Of a stretch of 64,000 bases of DNA, positions 1 to 9,956 are shown piece after piece. Below the pieces are notes generated by a model. That model was not told the origin of the DNA. It ran no database searches and worked only from the letters and a program-made list of their open reading frames with translations. This DNA comes from Longispora fulva (GTDB taxonomy: Bacteria; Actinomycetota; Actinomycetes; Mycobacteriales; Micromonosporaceae). The stretch spans positions 6,882,001 through 6,946,000 of the forward strand of contig NZ_JADOUF010000001.1 in NCBI RefSeq assembly GCF_015751905.1. Direction: 5' to 3'. How positions within the stretch are numbered: position 1 is the stretch's first letter; every line of letters starts with the position of its first letter. The translations under genes were made by a program, and so were the position numbers.

Positions 1-14
1 GTCCCACCTGAGCA

Positions 15-51
15 GGGGGCCGGTGCGCTGAGGCGCGCAGGCCCCCTTTTT
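15..51 (+). terminator. Rho-independent terminator
   Basis: GGGGGCC (15-21) pairs with GGCCCCC (40-46), with an inner TGCGC/GCGCA stem, followed by five T at 47-51. It ends a transcript entering from the left edge; the upstream gene is outside the window. Confidence 0.75.
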
Positions 52-183
52 CAGATCAAGACCACTTTTTAGTTACGCCGCGCACATCACCCGACGCGCA
101 ACGGCCCTCCGCCGGGCCGCAGCGGTCGTCGATCTCCGCTAGATTCAACCGGCCCCGCCCCGCGCCGCCCCCTCGGAGACCCG

Positions 184-642
184 ATGACCGCCCCCACGCC
201 GCCGTCCCCGCAGACCCCGCCGCAGCAGACTCCGCAGGAGCCCTTTCCTTCCGGCGACTTCACCACTCCGCAGCATCCGCCCCGGTTCACGCCACCGCCG
301 GTGGTCGCCCAGCAGATCCGGAAGAACCGCCGGAAGACCCTGATCGGCGTCGCCGTCCTGGTGGTCACCGTGATCGGGTTCTACGTGATGCAGGTCCTCA
401 CCGGGGCCCCGGACCTGGCCAAGGTCGGCCAGTGCGCCACAGGACACAGCACCGACGGCCGCGACTTCAAGACGGTCGACTGCGCGGACCCGGCGGCCGA
501 GTGGCGGATCGTCGGCAAGGTGAAATACAACTACGGAATCCCGGCGGACCAGATCTGTAAGGACTTCCCGACGGCGGAGAACACCTACGAGAAGACCGGT
601 CGCAACAGCTACACGCTCTGCCTGGAGCCGCTCAAGAAGTAG
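184..642 (+). CDS. Single-pass membrane protein with Cys-containing outer domain
   Basis: 152 residues. The first ~45 residues are Pro/Gln-rich and probably cytosolic; one membrane segment follows at about 53-73 after a KNRRK basic stop. The outer domain carries four Cys (about 84, 100, 124, 147) that could form two disulphides, resembling LppU/SCO3897-type actinobacterial domains. GGAG lies 5 bases before the ATG. No catalytic motif is visible, and the function is unknown. It stands alone after a terminator, with the next gene 67 bases downstream on the same strand. Confidence 0.8.
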   Translation: MTAPTPPSPQTPPQQTPQEPFPSGDFTTPQHPPRFTPPPVVAQQIRKNRRKTLIGVAVLVVTVIGFYVMQVLTGAPDLAKVGQCATGHSTDGRDFKTVDCADPAAEWRIVGKVKYNYGIPADQICKDFPTAENTYEKTGRNSYTLCLEPLKK

Positions 643-709
643 TGGATCGCCGATCGCAGGGTCCGCGACGCCGTACCCGTCGGTTGATCGGTCCTGGTAG
701 GACTGTGGG

Positions 710-1801
710 ATGGAAACTTCGGGGCAGGGCGAGTTGCGGATGCCGGGGATCAGGGTCGCCATCGGCATCGGGCTCGGGATCGGTGTCCTTCTCGTCGGGG
801 GCCTGGCGTTCGGCTCCTGGGCCGTCGCAGGCTACCCCGCGCTCAGGCGGGACCCGGAGGTCACCGCCGGCACCCTCTTCGAGCTGCTCAAACTCGTCTT
901 CGCCGTGGTGGCCGGGGTGGGCGGCGTGGTCGCCCTGGTCGTCGCGTACCGCAAACAGAGGGTCGCCGAGGCCGCCGACCAGCGCGACGCGCTCGCCTCG
1001 GGGCGCGACGGTGTCCGGCTGTTCAACGAGCGGTTCGCCAAGGCGTCCGAGCAGCTCGGCTCGGACAAGGCCGCCGTCCGGCTCTCCGGGGTGTACGCCA
1101 TGGCCGGGCTCGCCGACGACTGGCCGGCCGGGCGGCAGACGTGCGTCGACGTGCTGTGCGCGTACATCCGGATGCCCTATGCCACGCCGCTCGACGACGA
1201 TCATCCCGACGGGGAGGACGACCGAGCCGCGTGGGTGAAGCAGCAGCACTGGGCGCGCGGGGAGCGGCAGGTCCGGCACACCGTGATCCGGGTGATCGCC
1301 GAACACCTGCGTGAGCGCGCCCGGGTGTCCTGGCGGGGCCACGACTTCGACTTCACCGAGGCGGTGTTCGACGGCGGCGAGCTGCACCGGGTGGTGTTCG
1401 CCGCCGGGCGGGTCAGCTTCCGGGGCGCGCGGTTCGTCGCCGGGCGGACGACGTTCGTGGGCAGCCGGTTCGACGGCGCGAACGTGGACTTCACCGGGGC
1501 CACGGTGTCCGGGGGCAAGGTGGCGATGAACGACGCCGTGTTCGCGGCCGGCCGGGTGGCGTTCCCGACGGCGGACTTCTCCGGTGGCGTGCTGCACTTC
1601 GGCAAGGCGGTGTTCGACGGGGCCGAGGTCATTTTCAACGGCGCGACGTTCGGGGCCGGCGAGGTGAACTTCGACGGCGCGGAGTTCCGGTCCGGGGTGG
1701 TGCGGTTCGAACGGGCGGTGTTCGCGACGCCGCTGGATCTGGGCGCGGCGACGGTCACCGGCACGGAGTTCCACGGCCTGCCGGCTGCTCCGAAGAAGTA
1801 A
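710..1801 (+). CDS. Pentapeptide-repeat-like membrane protein
   Basis: 363 residues. Two hydrophobic segments near the N-terminus (about 13-35 and 60-82) are followed by a helical region with the conserved QLGSDKAAVRLSGVYAM stretch, then about 150 residues with a regular F.gA.F..G.v.F pattern expected of a right-handed beta-helix. This architecture is common in actinobacteria and has no settled function. The start at 710 has AGGA 7 bases upstream; an in-frame ATG at 740 is an alternative. Confidence 0.8.
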   Translation: METSGQGELRMPGIRVAIGIGLGIGVLLVGGLAFGSWAVAGYPALRRDPEVTAGTLFELLKLVFAVVAGVGGVVALVVAYRKQRVAEAADQRDALASGRDGVRLFNERFAKASEQLGSDKAAVRLSGVYAMAGLADDWPAGRQTCVDVLCAYIRMPYATPLDDDHPDGEDDRAAWVKQQHWARGERQVRHTVIRVIAEHLRERARVSWRGHDFDFTEAVFDGGELHRVVFAAGRVSFRGARFVAGRTTFVGSRFDGANVDFTGATVSGGKVAMNDAVFAAGRVAFPTADFSGGVLHFGKAVFDGAEVIFNGATFGAGEVNFDGAEFRSGVVRFERAVFATPLDLGAATVTGTEFHGLPAAPKK

Positions 1802-1851
1802 TGGCTGGCGGAGGCTATGCAGAACTAGGAATAGCTATATAGAGTACGGTC

Positions 1852-2169
1852 ATGGCTACGCTCAGGATGACGACGCCACGACTGTTGGCGCTACGCGCGC
1901 TGCTGGATGACCCCGACCGCGAGTGGTATGGACTGGAGCTCGCGACCCACGCCGGCCTTGAGCCGGGCACCATCTACCCGATCCTCGTCGCCTTCGAGAA
2001 CTGCGGGTGGCTGCGCAGCCGTGAGGACGAGATCGACCCCCGGCTGGAGGGCCGCCCCCGCCGGAGGTACTACACGCTGACACCCGACGGGGCCGTCGGT
2101 GCCCGGGACGCGGTGGCCGGCGCCGACCGGCGGCGCAGCCGCACACTGAACCGGAAGCTCGCGTGGTGA
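1852..2169 (+). CDS. PadR-family transcriptional regulator
   Basis: 105 residues, a compact winged-helix protein. It contains the PadR pattern LALRALLDD...WYGLELA...L.pGTIYPIL..fE..GWL, then the wing with GRPRRRYYTLT. It lacks the long C-terminal helix of larger PadR proteins, so it belongs to the short subfamily. The upstream region holds the palindrome ATAGCTAT (1831-1838), a plausible self-operator. Its end overlaps the start of the next membrane-protein gene by 7 bases, so the two are probably co-translated and functionally linked. Confidence 0.85.
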   Translation: MATLRMTTPRLLALRALLDDPDREWYGLELATHAGLEPGTIYPILVAFENCGWLRSREDEIDPRLEGRPRRRYYTLTPDGAVGARDAVAGADRRRSRTLNRKLAW

Positions 2170-2981
2170 CCGCCTCGGCGGCCGGCGCGCACCGGTTGCC
2201 GGGTGCCGCGCGGTTCGTCGTCGGTCTGCTGTGCACCGCGCTGCCCGCGCACTTCCGGGCCCGCCAGCGCGCGGAGTGGACCGCCGACCTGATGCAGATC
2301 ACCGGTCCGGCCCGGTGGCGGTACCTGTTCGGCGCCGCCTGGACCCTGCCGGCCCTGCGCCTCCTCGCCCGGCGGGCGCGGACCGACGGGTCGGGCATCG
2401 TGGCCCCGGCCGGGCCGCTGGTGGCGCTGACCGCGCGGACTCTCCTGGTCGGCCTCGGCTGGGCGGTGCTGTGCTGGGTGGTGATGCTGCCGGGTCGGTA
2501 CCTGGTCCTGGACATCCCGGCCCGGATGGCGTCCGGTGCCCAGTTCGACCCGAAGTGGGTGTGGCCGATGTCTGACATGCCAGCCCTGCTGCCCGCCCAG
2601 ATCGCGCTCTACTGGGGCGGGATGGCCGCCTCGATGGACTTCCCGTTCGTCTTCGGCCTCACGCTGATCGCGCTCGTGGTCATCGCCCTCGAACGGGGCC
2701 TGCCGTGGCGGGAACGCTTGTGGGTGGCCGCGCCCCGGATGGCGGTCGTCGCCTTCGCCGGGATCGTGATGACCGTCGCCGACGCGTTCCTGGCCATGGT
2801 CGTCGGGTTGGGCGTCGGCCTGGGGCTCGCCGCGCTCGTGGCGCTCTGGCTCGGATCGGCGGGGCACGGGTTGTCGACCGGCCGCCGGGTCGGACTCCGG
2901 GTGCTGGGGTTGGCGGCGCTCGCGGTGCTGATCGTGAACCAGACGGTCGGGCACGCCGTGGTGGTGTGGTTCATGGACTGA
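2163..2981 (+). CDS. Multi-pass membrane protein linked to PadR
   Basis: 272 residues starting at a GTG that overlaps the PadR stop codon. The N-terminus has a cytosolic stretch with HFRARQRAEWTADL, followed by about five or six hydrophobic segments. This type of protein commonly follows short PadR genes in actinomycetes. It has no transporter motif I recognise. Coupling to PadR suggests the regulator controls its level; the substrate or role is unknown. Confidence 0.75.
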   Translation: MVTASAAGAHRLPGAARFVVGLLCTALPAHFRARQRAEWTADLMQITGPARWRYLFGAAWTLPALRLLARRARTDGSGIVAPAGPLVALTARTLLVGLGWAVLCWVVMLPGRYLVLDIPARMASGAQFDPKWVWPMSDMPALLPAQIALYWGGMAASMDFPFVFGLTLIALVVIALERGLPWRERLWVAAPRMAVVAFAGIVMTVADAFLAMVVGLGVGLGLAALVALWLGSAGHGLSTGRRVGLRVLGLAALAVLIVNQTVGHAVVVWFMD

Positions 2982-3016
2982 CCGGCCGCGCGCCGGGCCT
3001 GGCTACCATTCGGACG

Positions 3017-3532
3017 GTGACGATCCTGTTGATCAGTGGGAGCCTGCGCGCCGGTTCCACGAACGCCGCCGTGCTCGCCACCGCGCACGACCTCGACCCG
3101 TACACGGTCGTCTACCCCGGACTGGCCAGCCTGCCGCACTTCAACCCGGATGACGACCGGCACCCGTTGCCCCGGCCCGTGTACGAGCTCCGCACGGCCA
3201 TCAACGTGTCGGAGGCCGTGCTGTTCTGCACCCCGGAGTACGCCGGTGGCCTGCCCGGTTCGTTCAAGAACCTGTTGGACTGGACCGTGGGCGGGATGGA
3301 GATCAACGACAAGCCGTGCGGCTGGATCAACGCCTCGCACCGGGGCGCGGCCGGGGCGCACGACGCGTTGCGGACCGTGCTCGGCTACACGGGGGCGGAC
3401 GTCGTGGCGGCGGCGTGCGGGCACGTGCCGGTGACCCAGGCCGATGTGGACCCGGACGGCGTGATTCGGGTGCCGGCGGTCCGGGACCGGGTGGCGCGGG
3501 TGGTGCGGGCGATGCGGCAGTACCTGAGCTGA
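3017..3532 (+). CDS. NADPH-dependent FMN reductase family protein
   Basis: 171 residues with a flavodoxin-like fold. The phosphate-binding loop SGSLRAGSTN is at the N-terminus, and the family signature PEYAGGLPGSFKNLLDW lies in the middle. Such proteins reduce FMN or quinones with NAD(P)H in the cytosol. The GTG at 3017 is chosen because it puts the beta-strand ILLISGSLR right at the N-terminus; longer in-frame extensions read through the preceding gene. It converges on galK. Confidence 0.85.
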   Translation: MTILLISGSLRAGSTNAAVLATAHDLDPYTVVYPGLASLPHFNPDDDRHPLPRPVYELRTAINVSEAVLFCTPEYAGGLPGSFKNLLDWTVGGMEINDKPCGWINASHRGAAGAHDALRTVLGYTGADVVAAACGHVPVTQADVDPDGVIRVPAVRDRVARVVRAMRQYLS

Positions 3533-3589
3533 GGGGCGCCGGACCAGCCGGCGCGGCCGGGGACGCCCCACCGTAACCGAATAATGGGG

Positions 3590-4643
3590 TTATTTCTCCA
3601 GATGGGCCCCTGCGGACGGGGCGGCCACGAAGGACCGCGGCGGTGTGAACTTCGACCGGGCGAAGGCCGCCTCCACCGACTCCGTCACGAACGCGACGTC
3701 GCGGGGCTCCACGAGGGCGATCACGCAGCCGCCGAAGCCGCCGCCGGTCATCCGCGCGCCGTAGGCCCCGGCCTCCAGAGCCGCGGCGACCGCGACGTCG
3801 AGCTCCGGCACCGTGACCTCGAAGTCGTTCTTCAAGGAGGTGTGCGAGTCGGTCATCAACGGGCCGATCTCGTGCACCTTGCCCGCGGCCAGCAGCGCGA
3901 CGGTTTCGAGCACCCGGGCGTTCTCCGTGACCACGTGCCGGGCGCGGCGGCGCATGACGGGGTCGGTGAGCCGGTCCACGTCCGACAGGTCGGCGTCGCG
4001 CAGCGCCGGGACCAGCAGTTCCCGGGCCGCGGCCTCGCACGTGGTGCGGCGCAGGGCGTACTCGCCGTCGACGAGGCGGTGCGGGGCCCTCGTGTCGATC
4101 ACCAGGATCGTGCCGTCGAAGGGGATGTGCTCGGTCTCCAGCGTGCGGCAGTCCAGCAGCAGCGCGTGGCCGGCCTCGGACAGCACCGACGCGGCCTGGT
4201 CCATGATCCCGCACGGCACGCCGACGAACGCGTTCTCGGCCCGCTGGGCGAGCGCCGGCCGGTCGGTGACCGGGATGTCGAGGTCGCTGAGTTCGATCAG
4301 GGCGGTCAGGACGGCGCACTCCAGGGCCGCCGACGACGACAACCCCGATCCGACGGGTACGTCGGAGCTGATGTGCAGGTCGGCGCCCGGCACCTCGTGC
4401 CCGGCGTCCTGGAGCGCCCAGACCACGCCGCGCACGTAGTCCACCCAGGTGGCCGAGCCCGCGGCGGACTCCGGCTTCCCGAACGACGTCGACTGCCCGG
4501 GGGCCCAGTCGGAGGTGACCGTCCACTTCTGCCGGAGGCTGCGCACCGCGTGCACGGTGGTGCGGTACGGCAACGCGAACGGCAGCACGAACCCGGCGTT
4601 GTAGTCGGTGTGCTCGCCGATCAGGTTGACCCGGCCGGGGGCG

Positions 4644-4660
<17 letters not shown>
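3590..4660 (-). CDS. galK: Galactokinase
   Basis: 356 residues. It phosphorylates galactose at C1 with ATP in the Leloir pathway. GHMP-kinase hallmarks are present: the substrate signature GRVNLIGEHTDYN near the N-terminus, the ATP-binding GSGLSSSAALE in the middle, and MTGGGFGGC near the C-terminus. It is the last gene of the operon deoR-galT-galE-galK, and its start overlaps the end of galE by 17 bases. Full length for the family. Confidence 0.95.
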
Positions 4661-5599
<939 letters not shown>

Positions 5600-5603
<4 letters not shown>

Positions 5604-6631
5604 AGCGAAACCCCCCGCAGTAGCCGCGCGGCCTCCTCGGGCCGCACGTCGTTGATGAACGCGCCCATCGCGGACTCCGAGCCCGCCAGATACTTCAACT
5701 TGCCAGGGGCGCGCTGGATGCTGAACAGCTGCAGGTGCAGGTAGGCCAGCTCCCGGTCCTGGCGCACCGGGGCCTGGTGCCACGCCGAGATGTACGGCAT
5801 CGGCTGGTCGAACAGGCCGTCGAGCCGGCGCAGCACGTCGAGGTAGAGCGGCCCGAAGGAGTCCCGCTCGGCGTCGCTGAGGGCCGGCAGGTCCGGCACC
5901 CGGCGGCGGGGGAACAGCCGCACCTCGTACGGCCAGCGGCTCGCGAACGGCACGAACGCGATCCAGTCCTCGTTCTCGCCGACGATCCGGTCACCGGCGT
6001 TGGCGATCTCCTCCTCGAAGACCCGGGGGTTTCGTTTCGCCGCAGCGAGCATGGTTTTGGTGCGAGGGGTCACGAACGGGTACGCGTAGATCTGCCCGTG
6101 CGGGTGGTGCAGCGTCACCCCGATCTGCTCGCCCCGGTTCTCGAAGCAGAACACCTGCTCCACCCCCGGCAGCGCGGACAGCTCCGATGTCCGGTCGGCC
6201 CACGCCTCCATCACCGTCCGGACCCGCTGCGGGGTGAGCTGCGCGAACGCCGTGCCGTGCTCGTCGGTGAAGCAGACCACCTCGCACCGCCCCACGCCCG
6301 GGTTCTCGACCCCGGGGGAGACCCGGTGGCTGAAGGACGGGAAGCGGTTCTCGAAGACCACCACGTCGTAGGAGGACGCCGGGATCTCCGAGAGCCGGTC
6401 GGCGGTCGACGGGCACAGCGGGCACTCGTCGGCCGGCGGCAGGAAGATCCGGGACTGCCGGTGGGTGGCGATCGCGACCCACTCGTCGAGCAGCGGGTCG
6501 TAGCGCAGCTCGGACGCGTCGGGCGGGGTCGGCAGCCGCCGGCGGTCGGGCACGTCGCGCGTGCTGGCGTCCGACTCGTCGAAGTAGAGCAGCTCGCGGC
6601 CGTCGGCAAGGTGGGTGACGGTGCGCTTCAC
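5600..6631 (-). CDS. galT: Galactose-1-phosphate uridylyltransferase
   Basis: 343 residues. It transfers UMP from UDP-glucose to galactose-1-phosphate. The HIT-type active-site motif HPHGQIYAYPF carries the nucleophilic His, and the early CPLCP segment provides zinc ligands. It lies 34 bases downstream of the DeoR regulator and is coupled to galE. Together with galK and galE it makes a complete Leloir pathway. Confidence 0.95.
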
Positions 6632-6665
6632 GCGACGACCGCCGTCAGGCCGAGGGGTGCGCCGG

Positions 6666-7439
6666 TCATGCCGTCACCACGATCAACTCGCCGACTTCCT
6701 CGGCCAACTGCGCCTGGGCCTCGGCGGACAGCCCGGAGTCGGTGATCACCACGTCGGCGTCGGCGAGCGGCGCGATGGTCGCGATGCCGACCATCTCCCA
6801 CTTGGTGTGGTCGGCGATCACGATCAGCCGGCGCGCGGAGTTGACCAGCAGGCGGTTGGTCTCCGCCTCCATCAGGTTCGGCGTGGTCAGGCCGGAGCGG
6901 GCGCTCATGCCGTGCACGCCGAGGAACAGCAGGTCGACGTTGAGCGAGCGGATCGCGCTGTCGGCGAACGGCCCCGCGAGCGCGTCGGACGGGGTCCGGA
7001 TGCCGCCGGTGAGCACCACGGTCTGGTCGGTGCGGCCGGACCGGTACAGCGCGTCGGCGACCGGCACCGAGTTGGTGACCACGGTCAGCCCGGGCACGTC
7101 GACCAGCCGCTCGGCGAGGGCGGCCGTCGTCGTGCCTGCGGACAGCGCGATCGCCGACCCGGGACGGACCAGCTCGGCCGCCCGGGCGACGATCGCGGCC
7201 TTCTCCGCCTGCTGCCGGACGGACTTGGCGGCGAAGCCCGGCTCGTCGGTGGAGCCGGGGCCGATGATCGTGGCCCCGCCGTGCACCTTGGCGAGCAGGC
7301 CGCGATCGGCCAGCGTCTCCAGGTCACGGCGGATCGTCATGTCGGAGACGCCGAACTCGCGGACGAGCTCGCTGACCCGGACGCCGCCGTGCCGGCGGAC
7401 GAGGTCGAGGATGGCGGCCTGGCGCTGGGGGGCGAGCAT
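6666..7439 (-). CDS. DeoR/GlpR-family transcriptional repressor
   Basis: 257 residues. An N-terminal helix-turn-helix (VRVSELVREFGVSDMTIRRD, residues about 20-39) is followed by the KVHGGAT linker and a sugar-phosphate-sensing DeoR domain. It is the first gene of the gal cluster on the same strand, so it probably represses galTEK and responds to a galactose-related phosphate. The start follows the family pattern MLAPQRQ..IL. Confidence 0.9.
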   Translation of the reverse strand: MLAPQRQAAILDLVRRHGGVRVSELVREFGVSDMTIRRDLETLADRGLLAKVHGGATIIGPGSTDEPGFAAKSVRQQAEKAAIVARAAELVRPGSAIALSAGTTTAALAERLVDVPGLTVVTNSVPVADALYRSGRTDQTVVLTGGIRTPSDALAGPFADSAIRSLNVDLLFLGVHGMSARSGLTTPNLMEAETNRLLVNSARRLIVIADHTKWEMVGIATIAPLADADVVITDSGLSAEAQAQLAEEVGELIVVTA

Positions 7440-7456
7440 CTAGTTCCCTACCGTTC

Positions 7457-8428
7457 TCATGCCCCCCATTTTCCATCACTATCCAACAAAGTCAAACAGC
7501 GTTCCAACTCGGCGGCCACATCCGTCAGCAATGTGTCCGGAACGATGGGTACGCCCGCCAGTGCCGTGATCAGACTCGGCAGTCCCGGAAGGGGGAATCC
7601 GTCCTCCGTGAGGATCGCGCGACCGGCCCCGTTGCCGTTGGCGCTGAGCGACAGCGACTCGCGGGTCCGGGCCCAGGCCTCGGCGACCTCCTCCGGCGAC
7701 GGTACCCCGAAACCGTGTCCGACCGGCGCGGCGTGCCGCAACCGGACAATCGCCGAATCGCCGAACTTCAGGGCCGCCGCGGCGTTGTGCGCGAGCATCT
7801 CGTGCTGGCCGGGCTTCAACCGGTCGGTCACCGGGCACTCGGTGCGGCACTCGGCGGCGCACACGCCCAGGGCGTGCGCGACATTGCTGTGCTGCCGGTC
7901 CAGGTACGCCCGCCAGCCGGCCGGCGGCTCCGAGGCCACCCGCAGCGCCCGCGCGCACGCCGACTTCTCGGTCCTGGTGTGCGGGCAGGCCCGGTCCTCC
8001 ATCTGACCGAACCGGCTGTCCTGGAAGTGTTGGAGCCGGGCCGGGTCGGCCGCGTGGCCGAGGACCGGCTCCCAGACCAGCATCGGCAGGTACTCGCTCG
8101 CGATGTGCACCGCCGCCACCAGCGCCGCCATCTCGCTGCGCATCCAGCGTGCCTCGATCACCTCGAGCAGCAGCGAGTACGCCGGGCGCAGCGAGCCGAG
8201 CGCGCCCCTCGGCTGCTCGCGGGGCGCCTGGGGCATCCGGGACGCGATCGCGCGCTGCTTGAGCGTGTCGATGACGTCGTACGCGCCGAAGTCCTCCGCG
8301 TCGAGCTCGAGTAACCCCTGGCCGAAGGTGCAGATCCGCTCGACCCGTGGGTCGTTGACGAGCGCGGCGACATCGCCGAACGCGAACCGGCGGGCGAGCG
8401 CGACCAGTACCTCGTACCCCGTTTTCAT
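7457..8428 (-). CDS. Conserved protein of unknown function, Cys-containing
   Basis: 323 residues from the ATG giving MKTGYEVLV. No family recognised. Mostly helical, with Cys clusters around RACPHTRTEKSACARA and CAAECRTECP that could bind a metal or form a disulphide. The longer reading upstream overlaps the SDR gene and is not needed. It lies between the DeoR gene and an SDR gene on the same strand, 10 bases from the SDR stop, so the two may share a transcript. Confidence 0.7.
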   Translation of the reverse strand: MKTGYEVLVALARRFAFGDVAALVNDPRVERICTFGQGLLELDAEDFGAYDVIDTLKQRAIASRMPQAPREQPRGALGSLRPAYSLLLEVIEARWMRSEMAALVAAVHIASEYLPMLVWEPVLGHAADPARLQHFQDSRFGQMEDRACPHTRTEKSACARALRVASEPPAGWRAYLDRQHSNVAHALGVCAAECRTECPVTDRLKPGQHEMLAHNAAAALKFGDSAIVRLRHAAPVGHGFGVPSPEEVAEAWARTRESLSLSANGNGAGRAILTEDGFPLPGLPSLITALAGVPIVPDTLLTDVAAELERCLTLLDSDGKWGA

Positions 8429-8438
8429 ACGCTGAGTT

Positions 8439-9146
8439 CTACCAGGAAACGTATGCCCCGCCGTTGGCATGTAGCACCGTTCCCGTCGTGTATCCCGCGG
8501 CGGGGCTCGCCAGGTACTCGATCGCGGCGGCGATCTCGTCCGGCGTACCCGAACGTTTGACCATCGTTTCGTTGATTTTCCGCTCCAGCGCGTTGACCGG
8601 ACCGGCGAAGAACTCGGTGTCGGCCACATATCCGGGGGAGACCACGTTGGACGTGATGCCGTGCGGGCCGTGCTCGCGGGCGACGTGCGCGCTCCACGAC
8701 GTCAGGGCCGCCTTGGCCGCGCCGTAGGCCCCGTTGCCCCGGTGCGCGGCGATCGAGCTGACGTGCACGATCCGGCCGCCCGGCGCGGTCATCTTCGGCA
8801 GCAGCGCCTCGGTGAGCAGGATCGCGGTCATCGCGTTCAGCGCGAACGTCCGCTCCCAGGTCTGCGCCACGCCGACGATGCCGGGGGCCACCTCGCGCCG
8901 GTCGAGACCGCCGGCGTTGTTGACCAGGACGTCCACCCGGTCCAGCTGGTCGGCGAGGCCCTGCACGGCGTCCGGGTCGGTCAGGTCGATCTGGTACCAC
9001 GCGCCCGAGCCGATGTCCTCCACGGCCCGGTGCAGCACCTCCGCCCGCCGGCCGAGCAGGATCACGTGCTCCCCGGCGCGGGCGAACCGGTGGGCCGTCG
9101 CCAGACCGATCCCGGTGCCGCCGCCGCTAATCACTACTGTGCGCAT
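8439..9146 (-). CDS. Short-chain dehydrogenase/reductase
   Basis: 235 residues, classical SDR. NAD(P)-binding SGGGTGIG at the N-terminus, the NNAG motif, catalytic Ser in HVSSIAAH and YGAAK (YxxxK) follow in order. The C-terminal segment TTGTVLHANGGAYVSW is typical of FabG-like enzymes. The substrate cannot be read from the sequence. The start at 9146 places the Rossmann strand at residue 2. Confidence 0.9.
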   Translation of the reverse strand: MRTVVISGGGTGIGLATAHRFARAGEHVILLGRRAEVLHRAVEDIGSGAWYQIDLTDPDAVQGLADQLDRVDVLVNNAGGLDRREVAPGIVGVAQTWERTFALNAMTAILLTEALLPKMTAPGGRIVHVSSIAAHRGNGAYGAAKAALTSWSAHVAREHGPHGITSNVVSPGYVADTEFFAGPVNALERKINETMVKRSGTPDEIAAAIEYLASPAAGYTTGTVLHANGGAYVSW

Positions 9147-9164
9147 GGCGCTAGCCTTGCACGC

Positions 9165-9329
9165 ATGGGGATGCCTGACGAAGACCGTGAGGTCGACTTC
9201 ACCGACGATGACGCTCCGCTGCTGCCGGAGCAGACCAGTGACGACACCGCCGCAGGTTGGGGCGAGCGATCGACCACGGACAGTAACGACCACCGGCTGA
9301 TCGAGGATCGCCCGCCGCACTGGGACTGA
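9165..9329 (+). CDS. Small acidic conserved protein
   Basis: 54 residues, strongly acidic, ending in DRPPHWD. I recall small proteins with this composition and a C-terminal RPPHW beside mscL in Micromonosporaceae, but no function is known. A TAGCCT box at 9152-9157 would suit a leaderless start at the ATG at 9165; an in-frame ATG at 9171 is an alternative. It diverges from the SDR gene and precedes mscL. Confidence 0.65.
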   Translation: MGMPDEDREVDFTDDDAPLLPEQTSDDTAAGWGERSTTDSNDHRLIEDRPPHWD

Positions 9330-9355
9330 TTTACCCTTTTCTGTACCCTGGGCGG

Positions 9356-9745
9356 ATGCTCAAGGGTTTCAAGGACTTCATCACCCGCGGAAACGTCGTC
9401 GACCTGGCTGTCGGCGTCGTCATCGGCGCGGCGTTCGGCGCGCTCGTCAAGGCGTTCACCGACGCGTTCATCGACCCGCTGATCAAGCTGGTCACCGGCG
9501 GCAAGGCGACGAGTGGCGAGTGGCGGGTGAACGCCGACGTGGTCTTCAACTACGGCTCGTTCATCAACGCCGTGATCACGTTCCTGCTGACGGCAGCCGT
9601 CATCTACTTCGTGATCGTCATGCCGATGAACAAGTACAACGAGTACCGCAAGCGCAACGACGAGGAGGTCGTCGAGAAGCTGTCCGCCGAGGTGCAGCTC
9701 CTCCAGGACATCCGGGACGAGCTGCGTCGGGGCAACCGGGCCTAG
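9356..9745 (+). CDS. mscL: Large-conductance mechanosensitive channel
   Basis: 129 residues. The N-terminal amphipathic helix MLKGFKDFITRGNVVDLAVG leads into TM1 with the gate sequence VVIGAAFGALV; TM2 is VITFLLTAAVIYFVIV, followed by a charged cytoplasmic helix. The pentamer opens under membrane tension to release solutes. Length is normal for actinobacterial MscL. It converges with the host fmdB 3' fragment left by phage integration. Confidence 0.95.
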   Translation: MLKGFKDFITRGNVVDLAVGVVIGAAFGALVKAFTDAFIDPLIKLVTGGKATSGEWRVNADVVFNYGSFINAVITFLLTAAVIYFVIVMPMNKYNEYRKRNDEEVVEKLSAEVQLLQDIRDELRRGNRA

Positions 9746-9766
9746 TCGGCGCTGGTCGCGGGCGGT

Positions 9767-9908
9767 CTAGCTCGTGCTGGTCGCGGCCGGGGCGGCGGCG
9801 GGAGCGGGGCTGGAAGGCTTCGACTCCCCGCCCTGCTTCGGCGCGGCGGCCGGCGTGGAAGGGGACGACGCGGAGGAACTGCCCCGCGAGTCGGTGCGGT
9901 AGAAGCCG
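9767..9908 (-). pseudogene. Host fmdB 3' end, separated from its gene by the prophage
   Basis: On the minus strand this encodes the tail starting GFYRTDSRG and ending in ATSTS and a TAG stop at 9767-9769. FmdB-family zinc-ribbon proteins have a conserved GSGFYxTD stretch, exactly what is restored when this piece is joined to the 5' part at 47173-47316. It has no start codon of its own. The apparent longer reading to 10141 continues into phage DNA antisense to the integrase and is not a gene. Confidence 0.85.
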
Positions 9909-9913
9909 GAGCC
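9909..9913. other. attL core (GAGCC)
   Basis: GAGCC is the only run identical to the right junction at 47168-47172. To the left is host fmdB tail; to the right is phage sequence leading into the integrase. The short identity fits large serine integrases, which need only a short shared crossover. Confidence 0.8.
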
Positions 9914-9956
9914 ATCAGGATTGCGGGTTACCCAACAGACATCTACGCTCCCGACC

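Noticed and set aside
1-15. Possible 3' end of a tRNA at the left edge (CCCAC followed by CTGAGCA before a terminator)
   Set aside because: Only the last 15 bases would be present and the 5' half cannot be checked.
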